Assembly: GCA_030248295.1 (NCBI GenBank)
Contig: JASANH010000138.1
Location: 1,352,849 to 1,416,848, forward strand
Source of the DNA: Mesodorylaimus sp. YZB2_4
Taxonomy: Eukaryota; Nematoda; Enoplea; Dorylaimida; Dorylaimidae
DNA length: 64,000 bases
Direction of reading: 5' to 3'
Of this stretch, positions 1 to 10,884 are shown piece by piece. Made by a program: the position numbers and the translations under genes. The notes beneath the pieces were generated by a model that did not search any database, had not been told where the DNA came from, and saw nothing but the letters and a program-made list of their open reading frames with translations. The stretch's first letter is position 1. Each line of letters begins with the position of its first letter.

Positions 1-299
1 AGACAATTCCGAGGAGCAGGACTGGATAGTAGTCAATTTGAGCAGTCACATTTCGATACAAAAACGTATGTCACTCCTGTTAGCTTACTATACAGTACCC
101 GGATGCACTTCACGCAAGGAAAATATGTCAGTGCAGAGAGCACCATCGCACTAGCCTGCAACTGTATCAATGGGCTCGCTCGGTATCATAAGCACAATGT
201 TAGGTACTGGTACTGTATCACTGCAAGGTTATCGCACTTCCGGCGATTTGCAACTTTCTAAAAAACTTCCTCGTTGCTTCTCGACACTGAATACTCGTT

Positions 300-1283
300 G
301 CATACAGCATGCATAGCAGCTATGGCCGCCACCAGGCACCTGCCGTATGTGTGGCCATGGTCTTACGTTAGCATGCTCATCAGCAACGGATGATACTACG
401 AATATGGCCAGTCGGCTTCCAAGGTGAATTATCAAGTGCATAATCACGATGATGGTGAGTCTTGAAAGTCCTGGTGTCCCCCTCCAGTCGGAGCTTCTCA
501 TTCTGGTTCACGTTCCTCGCGACCGAAATTTACACCTTCTTCTTTTTCATCCTTATATAGCTAGCCACAGGATCAGGTTGAAGCCGATGATAAAGGTCGA
601 GGTGACCATCTGGGACCAGAAGGACAGCGTTCTTTGGCTTTACTGTGTCTTCGATACCGCATTCGGCGATTGTGTCGGCCCGTTCCCACGAGTCTGGACG
701 CTGAAATGGACGCTTCTCTAAAATGGACGCTGAGTTTGCTCAGAGAATAGGCGAAGCCCAATGTGACCATGAAGAAGGCCCACTTGTGTCTTCCCCATAG
801 CCTGTAATGGTGCCAATGCACGACTGATACAATCCTGTCGATAGCCAACACCGCTTGCATGCCCAGCGACATTAATAAAATTGGGCGAATGTAATGTCGC
901 TTACTTCAAAGCAGCAACTCCAAACACCCATCACTTCGCCGACACCCGCGACACCCTTACTATGCCCACTGTCATATACCCGACCCCTCACATATCACTG
1001 CATGCAGAAATCCAGGTACCTAGGTGCAGATAAGTGTATCCACGCCATTAAAACGCATTTACTGGCAATAGCAGGAAGCATTTGGTGTGCAGGGTCTCGG
1101 TCTCGGATATGAAATGACGAACACGTATATGATTACGGCCAGCAATCCGATGTACAGAATGTTCGGGTATAAGGCCCCGCCGAGCAAAGTAATGGATTCA
1201 CTGATAGAACTATCCGAGCTACTATCATTGGTGGCCGTTCTTGCACTCCACGGTGGACTGTCACTGCTTAAAATACCAGACAT
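300..1283 (-). pseudogene. Fragmented seven-transmembrane receptor (GPCR), broken or badly split
   Basis: Pieces of a rhodopsin-type receptor lie in order on the minus strand. An N-terminal piece (1283 down to about 1130) ends in a TM1-like stretch (YIGLLAV). A TM3-TM4 piece (about 890-740) carries AIDRIVSVVHW, where the DRY motif is expected, followed by the TM4-like WAFFMVTLGFAYSL. A TM5-like stretch (FIIGFNLILWLAI) lies near 590-550 and a TM6-like stretch (RLTIIVIMHLIIHLGSRLA) near 470-400. The pieces are in different frames, and no acceptable introns join TM4, the second extracellular loop (ECL2), TM5 and the third intracellular loop (ICL3). No TM2 was found. It is therefore either a decaying gene or one with sequence errors. 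The ligand class cannot be told. Confidence 0.4.
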
Positions 1284-2352
1284 CTCTCTCCTCCACTAAT
1301 CGCTTCTGTAAAACCTCGGCCTAAACAACGCTGCTTTACACGGCTGCCATAGTTACACAACAGCCTGAGCCAAAGCATGACGCGATTAGCATAAATTCAG
1401 CTCGAGCATCTGATGGCCAGAATTATTAGAAAATAGATTATCAAGTCATGCACCGTAGCATCCCATTTTGCAAATTTTTTGATTTTCCTTTTCGGGAAAG
1501 GTCGGAAAGGTCGGAAAGGTTTTAATTAGCAGTGATTGTCTGCACGATTAGCTGATGAAAATGACTGATTTTCATTAGCGAGATTGACGTAAGCCAAGAC
1601 CAGTCGGACACAATTTGATCAGTGCTAAAGAATCTAGATTATTAGGCGCGATGGACAGAATAGCTGGAGACCGCTCTGATCACGGACTGCCCTTGTAACC
1701 TGAAGTGCATTATCAGTCACTAAATCTAAATTGTTCTGTTGTCTTTGTTCTAATGCTTACCACACCACGCAGCTATTACACGAGCCCTCAGACCGACTGC
1801 AAATAGCAAAATCAGGATGGAGTGAAATGTGGGAACTCGTGGTCTGTATGCCAGTCACGTCATCGATTCATCGTAAGTCTCTGCCCCCCTGAGATACCAC
1901 ACCATTTCGCACTTCTACACACATGATCGCAAATGAAGACCCTTATTTCTTAGATCTTGAGGTTCTTTGCCCTGGAGACGGCATATTTTGGCTTCGCTTA
2001 CCACCAGCGATCATAGTTCAACCTGGAATGAGTTTTTCAAAACCATTACAGTAGTTTTCTAACTACTAGCTGGGCAATCGTTACGTCCACAGTCATTTCG
2101 AGCGCACTAGACTCTATCTCGTCGACTCGTGCTTCACTGGTTCTGTGACAGGCAATAAGATACAAAAAACGACAACAGATGTGCTCTTTAAGTAATGGCC
2201 GGAAATCGACAGACACCAAATACAGTATGCGCAAGCAGGCAATAATGAATACCTAATATCAAGTACACATTAAAAATTACACTGATGGTCTCCGATCACC
2301 ACTTATGATCAGCTCTAATAACCCTGCCTTGCCACTTTGGGTCCCTTTATAC
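1284..2352. other. Intergenic, no gene seen
   Basis: No recognisable exon on either strand. A short direct repeat (gtcggaaag in tandem, about 1500-1520) is the only structure noticed. The 3' end of the phosphatase gene lies at the right edge. Confidence 0.5.
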
Positions 2353-3069
2353 CTAGCTTTGATGTTTTTTATGCTCGGCTTGCGAGACCTGGTTGGGATG
2401 AAGTCGTTTCATGACCTCGTCATACACCTCGTCCCAAACCACGTCGGGCACTTCCACGTTATCGACAGGTTTAATGATGTTCACTGTCTGCTTCCCGAAT
2501 AGTTCCATTTCGACTTCGATCATTTGCCGGAAGAATCCGACATTTGGACAGATAATTGGACGTCGCTTCTGCACGTATTTGTAAGCATCGATCAATGTCA
2601 TGTGCTCGTAGACCATCAAGTACGATATGACGAAGGTGGCGCTACGACTGATCCCTAATCCGCAATAGACCAATGTCTTGCCCGGTTTATCCGAACTGGT
2701 CTCCGAACTTCGACCGTTTGATCCGCTGCCTGTCGACTCGTCCAAGTTGGCGGGTGTGTTCTCGTCTCCACTACGAGCCTTACCGCCTCGCCGCCTTTGC
2801 TTGTCGATCAGAGCGAATACGGAGGCCATGTAGGGTCGAAGATCCTCCGTGTCCTCGTCCTCTACTGGTATGTACAAATATTCAATAGTCTTTGGAAATT
2901 TATGGGTTATGCCTTTGATACAGCACACAGCCGCCGTAATTCCGAGCGCCTCCAGTCGATCCGTTGTCAGACCGGAGCATCCGGACAAAAATAAGTAGTC
3001 ACTTATTTCACTAATCTCCGTTTTCTCCTTCTCCTTCTTTCGTAAACACGACGCTACTGTACCGGCCAT
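2353..3069 (-). CDS. DUSP14-like dual-specificity phosphatase with altered signature motif
   Basis: A single open exon encodes 238 residues. The fold follows atypical DUSPs: an N-terminal region ISDYLFLSG, then ITAAVCCIKGI, then YLYIPVEDEDTEDL containing the general-acid aspartate, and a signature loop YCGLGISRSATF near residues 133-144. The catalytic Cys and Arg of the CX5R loop are present, but the usual His before the Cys is Tyr. A Ser/Gly/Asn-rich insert of about 40 residues separates the general-acid loop from the signature loop. The C-terminal ELFGKQTVNIIKP...VPDVV resembles the tail of DUSP14/18/21. It likely acts on phosphoproteins in the cytosol. Activity is uncertain because of the Tyr change. 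No intron was seen and the start Met gives a full-length domain. Confidence 0.85.
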   Translation of the reverse strand: MAGTVASCLRKKEKEKTEISEISDYLFLSGCSGLTTDRLEALGITAAVCCIKGITHKFPKTIEYLYIPVEDEDTEDLRPYMASVFALIDKQRRRGGKARSGDENTPANLDESTGSGSNGRSSETSSDKPGKTLVYCGLGISRSATFVISYLMVYEHMTLIDAYKYVQKRRPIICPNVGFFRQMIEVEMELFGKQTVNIIKPVDNVEVPDVVWDEVYDEVMKRLHPNQVSQAEHKKHQS

Positions 3070-4426
3070 GTCGATACTCTCGTGCTTGCCTTCTAGGTAC
3101 GTAATATGGATACGAACACGAGCTCTCAGCTGATAACGTATCCGCTGTCGTTATAAGCAGAAGCCCGTCATATAGACTTTAGCCTCGCTTATTGCTACGA
3201 GAGTATCTCGTGCGAGAAATGTAATGGCTAGCTGTTATTTGATCAAGGCTCTGAGTAATATTGGGACAAATCGAATTTCTTCCCTCCAAGGTTTGCTGCT
3301 GGGAGGCCAGTCCTACCTGAAATAACAAAGATAAGAAGCTGATAAGCATATTGATCGCCTCGTTGCCCCTTTACTCACGTTAGCTACTCATTTCAGTCAC
3401 AACTGCTATCTAGTCAGGAGGAATCCAAAATTGGAAAACACGCCCATTGAAGTATAAAAAAGTAGACATTTTCAAATCTTGTGTTTCAAACTAAGGCTTT
3501 GCAAAGTAATGGCCGATCCGCTAATTAGACCTAGAGGTAGTTTCTTTCTCGAAAAAAGTTGTCTGGCCTTCTTATGAAGCGCGTAACAAGAGACGACGAG
3601 AGCTCGTGAACTTAGCCGGGCGTGCTGTGAGACCAGTCGAAGAAGATTCTCGAGGGCTAAGGAGGGAAGCTGGGGGACCGGAAACGCGAGGCAACCTTGG
3701 CAGCTGTTTGCCTGGCTTACGTTTTTGCGACATTGCGACAAGCTACGGTTGGAGCAGCTGACTAGACTCCGGGCTAAGACATAGCTCTAAGCTAATCCCT
3801 CATTTCGCAAACGACTCATCTTTTCCGCACATGTGCAATGCCCGCATGATTGGGTTGGCCTTGATCATTGACTTGCTTGACTCGTTTACCGAACTGGCTC
3901 GGACTCGTTATGGAGAACGGTTGCTTTTCATTACTTCCGACGCCTTGGCTGCCCATTCGTCCAAGGGAGTCGTGCCAATGACGTTAAATAAAAAGTAGGA
4001 AAATGTCCGTCTAATTCTCAGGGATTCTACGAAATGCATGCACCAAGTGAGACCGCATGTTTTGGCCAGTAAGACGTACCTAGTCGGAGGCGGATGGGCC
4101 GAAATTGAGCCCGGGAAAGTGGGATTTGGTCCGGGCTGAATGAGAGTGAGAAAAAAGTGCGGGCAAAATGGTCGTTTAGTATTGATAAGACAGACCCAGT
4201 CGGTTTTTTCATCCTATTGAAGCGTCTACGTCATCAGAAACTGCTTGGCATTGTTTCGTGGCTGAAGGCGACACGTGGAGCCAGAGCCAGTCACCCATAC
4301 GAGGTAAGAAGGGAAATTCGGACTCTCGTCTGCTTGGTCCTCCGAACGCCCATCGAGGACGGCCGTTGTCGATAATGGACGACGGACTCCCCCTTGCAGG
4401 GCGTGTTTGGAGTGAATGGGTCGGAT

Positions 4427-4466
4427 GGGCAGACCGACGTCGATGGGCAGACCGACGTCGATTGGC
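4427..4466. repeat. Two-copy tandem repeat
   Basis: The unit gatgggcagaccgacgtc occurs twice in direct succession. It is too short to classify. Confidence 0.7.
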
Positions 4467-5529
4467 AACCCTCTCTGGCAGGCCAGCTTTGAAAAGTATA
4501 TTCTGTTACGTTTTATCAATACCCATAGAGTTGTGCGGTGGCAAGCGGAAGGAAAATGGGTTGGACAGATGCACTTTTTCACAAGACAGATACTATTACC
4601 ATATTTGGCCGCCTGGGCGTGTAAATACCCGCGAGACGAGCCAATCTGCAGAGCGTGATAGAAACCAATTTTTTCTTTGGTTTTACTTGTATACAGCCAA
4701 TTCGAAAACTCTAAAACTAACTAAGTTTCTGACATTAGCGCAGACGCTCGGTACCTTGTTTGTCTACCGATTAGATTGGAAAAACTAGTTTCGATCAACA
4801 ACCTTTTCAAACTGTGATAAATGAGAGGTAGCCCGAGCCAACTTCCACCCCAGCCGGAGGCGGTCAATGCAGAATGCCAAACTGAGGTTGTTCAACTTTA
4901 AAAACCTTTCCATTTCTGCGTCTTCGTTCTCAGAAAATCTGGGTACCTTTGTATGAGAAAAAGGCGTTCTCCATTTCCGCGGAATTCGAACTACAGCGCT
5001 TATAGAAGGGGCAGCATCATATGACACACAGTACTCAACCCCTTCGGCGATGCATTAGCTGTGTACATTAGAAGAGGCAAAAGAGAATAGCACTGAAGAA
5101 TTTGAGTGCATCCGCTTACGTAGGCAGTTCTTCGCTGACCCTTGCATTCCAGGCCAAGTATGCTTGACACTGCCGCGATCAGCGTAGGCGGGGTCAATAA
5201 ATGAAGCTAGATCGAGAAACGTGCAAACTAATGTTTCGAGCGGCACAGTGAAAAGCTGCTCAGCCATAAGACAAATGGAACTTCCAAAGCGCCACTTACA
5301 CTGAAAATGTATCCTATAGTGGCTACATTCCTGAGACGAAGGTGTGCAACAGCTTTGGAATGTGGGCCAACATAATGGCATCATGAGTACGTTTCACAAA
5401 AGCACGACCGCTGTGCCAGTGGAGCAGCGAGAATTTCTTTAAGCTTTGAGATCAGTCAATTAAGTAAAGAAAGTACCTTGTAGTTAGTGCGGCCAAAGCA
5501 CGAGTAGGCACGCTAAAATTTTGCCAGCT

Positions 5530-5600
5530 CCTTCCGTATGGCTTAGTAGCGAGCAGGGCTCGCCAGGGCTCGAATCCCGATACCAGAGGTCTCCGGTTGG
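5530..5600 (+). repeat. Possible tRNA-derived SINE head
   Basis: An A-box-like string (tggcttagtagc, 5539-5550) is followed by a B-box-like string (ggctcgaatccc, 5567-5578). The acceptor, D and T stems do not fold into a proper cloverleaf, and the boxes are only about 16 bp apart. A functional tRNA is therefore unlikely. A decayed tRNA-derived SINE or a chance match are the alternatives. Confidence 0.2.
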
Positions 5601-7383
5601 AAGACCGTTAACTTCGCTCGGACCTTGCGGGCCAGGCTGGCTACAGCGAGCGGAGAGATGGCAGTCAAACGAGTAAACAGTCTCGTCTGTCTAACACTGT
5701 ACAGTCCTAGCCTCACCCGCCATTGTCCGCAGAAACCACTGTCTGGTCCAAGACGCCATCGTGTAAATATGCTCTGACTTACAGTGACAGAGGGGAACTC
5801 TGAGTGGCTGGCTCCCACGCTAAGAAGGAACAGGCAAAGTGGTTCCGCTCACAATCAGGTGGGCGATGTCCACAAAGATTTGCAAAGAAATATCACAAAC
5901 CAACTCAATAGAGAGCACAGGAACCAATCAAAGTTCATTTCTCAGGCAAATTATGGACTGAATTACTGTAGTTACTTCCTGAAATTAAGGCACGCGACCA
6001 TGTCAAACGTAACTATTCAATTAAGCCAGGAAACTTGGATGAAATAATTGCGGAATCCATCAGAATAAGTGGTGATGGCGGACAGAACGCACCAGACACT
6101 TATTTCATTGTGCCAGGACTTGACGCGAAGCGACAGATAGCAGCAGGTGCTACTCACGGCAGCTAACAGAGATAACTGTGCTGGCGAGAAGATAAATGCA
6201 AGTTCGCTGACGGTGAGCAACTTTCGTTATTGATCAACAGGCAAGCAACAAAGCAGCCAAGTTTTACCTGTTTCTTATGTTAGTTCAGAGGCGCACACGA
6301 ACCAGCGTCACGGAATGGCACTGAGCATCAATTTCAGGGCACATAAAGAATGAAGAACATAGCAATAAAGACCATCGTTGAGCAATGACAGTCTGATACG
6401 AGTTATGGAGAGAGAAAACGGCTATATCAAAAGAAGTGGCCACAAACGTGCCCGTGGAACAAGCCGAGTTGGATGCAAGAGGAAGTCATTTATGACCCTG
6501 ACACAAAGTCGGACATCCGGGTACACGGGCGGGTGTTGATAAGCGTGATACGCATGGGGAGTACACACGCTGCCGATACGCGGAAGGACCCTTGCTGTGC
6601 CACGATGCCACGTGGGCACAGCTGAAGCAGAGGACAATCACGCTGCGATATTTCAACTTAACTGAAGAGCACGACGGAAAAAATGCGACCCCGTAGGTAG
6701 GGCTTTAGTTTTCAGGGACTACCAGAGTCCGACCCCTAACTTTGCAAGTATTTTGGACATGAATCGCCCAAAGGGCTCCAGAATAGTTCAGTTCAGACCT
6801 TGGAGCCGTATGCAACTGGGTTGATTCGCAACATATCTACAAGCCCCCTTCTCTCTAAATCTCATGCACATTCCACAAAAGACACACCTCCATTCCGTCA
6901 AGCAACCACCGCCCGTCAACTGGCAAACACTGTACGACAAACGCTAAACTTTTCTACCCAACCACTTTTCTCAATCTGGTTTCCACACATGCACCCGTCA
7001 TTTCTTGCGACGAACACATGCCCTTCGTTCACCATCAAAACAAGGCCTCTTATGTGACTGTTGTACAGTGCCACCCTCCGCTGTCCCAACACCATCATTC
7101 CCCAAGTTGCATCAGCAGCTAAAAGTCATGTAAGCCAGCCATGCTCTCTGGGCGACACGCGTGAGATGGCCCCGCGCCAATGCATTATCATACACCTGTT
7201 TACTTCGCAGCCACCTTTTCCCCCCCCCCCCCCCCAGTGATAGGCAGGTGCGCGACTGCACGCCATTGGCGTGCTAACGTGCGTGGTGATTGGTTGCTCT
7301 CCCGCAAAGCTCTCGATTTTTGCTTTACGATATATCGAAACTCGCGAATTTTTTCATTCGTATAGTTGGTCTGTAATCAAAAG

Positions 7384-7736
7384 AATGTCGACTGACGAGA
7401 ACAAGGCGAGTGGCATTTTTTGTATTTGATCTATCTCTAGATTCAATGATCACCTTTCTTTAGCCCGATATCGAAGAGCCCGTGGAAGCGGACGGTGTGG
7501 ACGCGGAAATCGATTTGAAAGCTACCGAAGAGGCCTTCTATCAGGGCCAAGATGATGAACAACCGGAGGCCAAAAGTCCCATTCGCAAGATTTCCGAAAA
7601 TTTCGTTCAAGTAGTCGAAGCCGCGGCCGAAAAAGTCGCCGAAGGTTCGCTTCACATTTCGGATCACGTGGTCGAAGATGGTCGTTCCATGGCCTCGGCC
7701 ATTTTCGGTAGTGGCGAAGAAAAAGGTGAAAAGTGA
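7384..7736 (+). CDS. Small acidic protein of unknown function, GC-AG intron
   Basis: Two exons (7384-7404, 7464-7736) encode about 97 residues beginning MSTDENK. The 59-bp intron has a GC donor (AAG|gcgagt) and a tttag acceptor. Both flanking exons are in phase 0, so the join keeps the frame. The protein is rich in Glu/Asp, with a helical stretch ISENFVQVVEAAAEKVAEG near the middle and a charged C-terminus EEKGEK. There is no signal peptide or membrane segment. It is not recognised as a member of any family. Codon use and the clean splice phase make it look real, but the first exon is only seven codons, so the start is less sure than the second exon. Confidence 0.6.
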
Positions 7737-7974
7737 TGAAACACGGGGAAGATCGCATGATCGGGTATTGATTTTCCAAAAATCTCTTATGTAACGATTG
7801 TCGATCATGCTCATTTCGGTGTTAGCCTTAGTATCTAATTCTGCCATTTCTCGGTTCATGCATTCCTTGTGAAACAAGTAATCGGATTTTTCGTGCTTGC
7901 TCTCTAACGGCGGTCTGGAAGACGTTTTGACCACACTAGGAACAGTAGAAACAATCACATGGAAGCAACTCTAA

Positions 7975-10552
7975 TCATTCGTTATCTCGCTGACCCGATG
8001 TTGCGTCAGTTGAGGCTGTCGAAGGCTGTTCTTTCCGTTTGGCTGCGGTTTTCTTATCTTTCGTACCGCCTTTCGGATTTCTTCGCCATCTATTTCCATC
8101 TTCCCTCGATCCTGATGCACCATCACCGAGGCCACGGTTTTGATGCTGCTGGTGCTGCCGACGCGGAGCTGGCTTATCTGATCGTAACAAGGGGACATCG
8201 CGCCCTGGGCCTTGATAGCTAGAAACAATAAAATGAGGGTAACCATCTCATCAGTGATAAGTGAAGGGACGACCGTTCGCTTACCCTGGATCATCAATCG
8301 GTAATACGTCTTTCGATAAGAGCACATATATGGCGGGGATGTCTCGATTCACTTTCAGCCTGGAACAAGTCATGCTGAGGCTGAATTGCGCTTGGTACAA
8401 CAGGTTCATGTGGAGCCGCGTAAAAAGGATTTTTCACAATCCGTATCCTTGGGAGGTCACGAAGCGAAAATCTAATCGTGAGCAGCTTACCTTTCTAAAC
8501 CATCGACTTTCGGTTCCCAGTATTCCTCTACGCTGAAACACGTCTGGACACAATTGGAAGCTGAGCAGTACAAGAACCGAAGTGTGTTCTTACCGTTTGA
8601 ATCGAGCTCGAGTGATCTGATGAAGGCCGATCTAAAATTAGGCAGACTCTTATGCTAATACGGCTGAATCAGAAAGGATCATTCGCTTATTGCATCTGCG
8701 AAGGCTGCACAATAGTCACCCTAACACCAGCATCGGCCGACCCAACGACCCGGCCGACCCGACCCGCCGACCCGACCCAGCCTCTGGGTCGGCCGGGTCG
8801 GTTGAATTTTGAATTCCCGCCATATACTAACCGCCTACTGCAGTCGAGGCCTGTGCTACTAGAAAATGTATAGCCATGTAGAAAACAGATACTACATTGT
8901 ATTTTTTGCGATGCAATTTAAATCTTGTTGGTTTTGATACATTTCGTTTCTCAAAGAAATGCAATGCGATGACACTTTAGCATATTTCGATTGATTATGG
9001 TAAAGGGTAAAGCGCCCAAATCTGGAACATCTATGCCCCAAGTCTTCTCAGTGTCTCAAAATTAGGAAGAGAGCGATGTATTTTGAATTTTGTTTGACTT
9101 CGCAGAATCCCCCGCGGCTAAATGGTTCTAAATTTCGCTTAAAGACGACCTGCACTGTAGGGTCGATGACTAAGAACAAAAAAGAACTTTTCACAGTGCC
9201 ACTCAGCTCCGTCATAGACCACAAATCTAAAAAAAAAAAAATTTCCGGCCCCCTCCTTGTCGAGATCTAGAAGTTCGGCAGTTTCCCGCGCATAATGAGC
9301 AGGTTCCATGGTTCAAATTGGGGTTGTCTGCTGCGCGCGCGAAATCGCGTGACGAAAAACACGAAAGATATCTTTAGAGCTATAGAGCTCAGCTCCACAC
9401 TTCAAAAAGGTATTTTTAAAAAAAGCGCACTCATTCCGCTTTAGGCTCGCTTCGGTCCTAATTCGGAACCACCAAAACGTTTGTGGGATTTGGTCGATCA
9501 AAGGAATAGATTCGAGCGTACTTCTACTTTTTTAAAACTAAGAGTGAAACAACACCGTTTCTGCCTTGTTCCTTGGCCTTGTCCCCCCTTGGTGCAATCT
9601 AGGTGTTCTGGCTTAGGAACCGTTTCGGATTAGGTCACTTTACCCTATCATCGCCCATCTATGCGATAACAAAAATTTTTTTTTGAAATGTAGCGTGATT
9701 CTATGTATAGATTTTAAAGGGAGCAAAATCATGCACTTTGGGTCGGGTCGGGCCCGGTCGGGTCGCAAGTGTTAGGCCTGGGTCGGCCGATGCTGGCAAC
9801 AGTACCCGCTGGAAAGCAAATTACCCTCGTTCGTCGTTTGAGCACTTCGACAGCCGAAATGGTTTTCGTGCATGCTGGTCCAACACCAGCAAATACGACG
9901 TGGCGACACGCGTCTTCCTAAAACGAGATGGCTTGGCTAAAAAGGATCGACCTAACGTGAGCTTTATGTAGTATTTATAGCGTACAATGGGACCACCAGA
10001 TAAAACCGAAAACCAGGTCGAGCATGAATGGGCTAGAGATGGACGATAAGGGGTCCAACATTTTGGCGACCGAAACTGTCTACCCTACACAAAAAAACAC
10101 ATGCGAAGAAAGCACCTGAGATCATTTTTGTAGGATCAATTATCTTACGATTAGGGGTAGGAGTCGACTGCGTTTCCGTGAGACCCCAGGGTGAAGACCA
10201 AAACACACACAAAATTCTTGAAACTTTCGAATCGACCAAGCCTGCGAGGGTTGGTCCCTTCTATCTCCCTTGCGGCCATACACTGATCGCGAGTCGCTCA
10301 ATCTGACTTTACTTTTGGCCCTACTGGTCTTTTTTGCTTTTTCAGCTCTTTTGGTATGCATTTTCACGCGGATATTGTAGCGCATCCAACTTAAACCCTC
10401 ACCTGTAATTGTTTATCCGCAAATCCAACCAAGGAATGTAATTTCGAGCCTGGTTTCACCCTCATTACAATCGCATTCGGAAAGTCCTCACTGAACGGCG
10501 AAAAGTCCGGTTCCAGCTCGCGAACTTCGCCTTTTTCGTAATTTTCAACCAT
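7975..10552 (-). CDS. RPP25L: Ribonuclease P/MRP subunit p25-like Alba-domain protein
   Basis: Six coding exons were assembled with matching phases: 10403-10552, 9825-9917, 8594-8631, 8491-8532, 8285-8359 and 7975-8218 (213 residues). The Alba domain starts with MRVKPGSKLHSLVGFA, continues RHVVFAGVG...TKTISAVEVLKRR, then GLHQITRARF, EEYWEPK, and DIPAIYVLLSKD...DDPGYQGPG. These blocks appear in the order found in human RPP25L/RPP25. The basic Arg/Gln/Lys-rich tail fits an RNA-binding subunit of RNase P and RNase MRP, which process pre-tRNA and pre-rRNA in the nucleus. The start Met aligns with the family start, and a tttcag acceptor lies upstream, so a 5'-UTR exon or trans-splice site is likely. 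The intron between exons 2 and 3 (1.19 kb) is filled by an inserted element. The gene is head-to-head with TTC5. Confidence 0.88.
8722..9804. mobile_element. Non-autonomous inverted-repeat DNA element in RPP25L intron
   Basis: The ends carry inverted copies of CCAGCATCGGCCGACCC (left copy from 8727, right copy ending 9796), flanked internally by many gggtcggg/cccgaccc repeats. No transposase is inside. The ends resemble those of the 61.8-kb hAT-like element (TA-CACCAG start and gggtcggg arrays), but no clean 8-bp target duplication could be found here. The insertion separates RPP25L exons 2 and 3, and the splice sites are intact. The exact outer edges are uncertain by a few bases. Confidence 0.6.
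9005..9645. mobile_element. Nested inverted-repeat element
   Basis: Left end GGGTAAAGCGCCCAAATC and right end (reverse complement) GGGTAAAGTGACCTAATC form imperfect terminal inverted repeats of about 25 bp around 640 bp of non-coding DNA. It lies wholly inside the larger gggtcggg element, so it inserted later. No transposase is seen. A TA duplication is possible but not clear. Confidence 0.5.
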
Positions 10553-10884
10553 TTCACGACGAAAACCGCGGAAGCAATGAAAGCTGAATCTGTGATTAAA
10601 GTGATCAGAGAGAATTGGACCTGAAACAAAAAAATATTCTTACTATATAGGAAAATTCAAAGGAGAAGTCTATCTAAACCTCACAATATTGTATCGGGTT
10701 GTGCAGATCTCCTTTATTCCTGAAATCTGATCTCTGATTGGCGTCGATTTCTGATCGATCAAGAAATCGACAAAGGGTCAATGAGATTACGGTAGCGCAC
10801 AATCTGAAGCCGAAACTGTATTTTACATCTTACTGTAAACGTCGAAAAATTTTGATTGATTCGACCGATCGACCTGACTTGACC
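10553..10884. promoter_or_regulatory. Bidirectional promoter region RPP25L / TTC5
   Basis: The two start codons are 332 bp apart and divergent. A tttcag site sits upstream of the RPP25L start. No core promoter motif can be asserted. The role is inferred from gene orientation only. Confidence 0.45.

Larger units (their letters stand above)
3070..7383. other. Long gene-poor stretch
   Basis: No coding exon with recognisable similarity was found in 4.3 kb. Open frames here are short and low in protein-like composition. The stretch holds a perfect tandem duplication of about 18 bp (4427-4466, unit gatgggcagaccgacgtc), a possible tRNA-derived repeat near 5540-5580, and an uninterrupted C run of about 18 at 7209-7227. 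Confidence 0.45.

Noticed and set aside
4258..4788. 176-codon open frame on the plus strand
   Set aside because: Composition is not protein-like, it overlaps the short tandem repeat, shows no splice sites or family pattern.
5530..5600. A functional tRNA gene
   Set aside because: A- and B-box-like strings are present but spacing and stems do not make a cloverleaf.
5543..5818. 91-codon minus-strand open frame
   Set aside because: Overlaps the tRNA-like box region and has no recognisable domain.
10140..10385. 81-codon basic open frame on the minus strand
   Set aside because: Lies between RPP25L coding exons 1 and 2. The two exons join in phase without it, and the human protein has no such segment.
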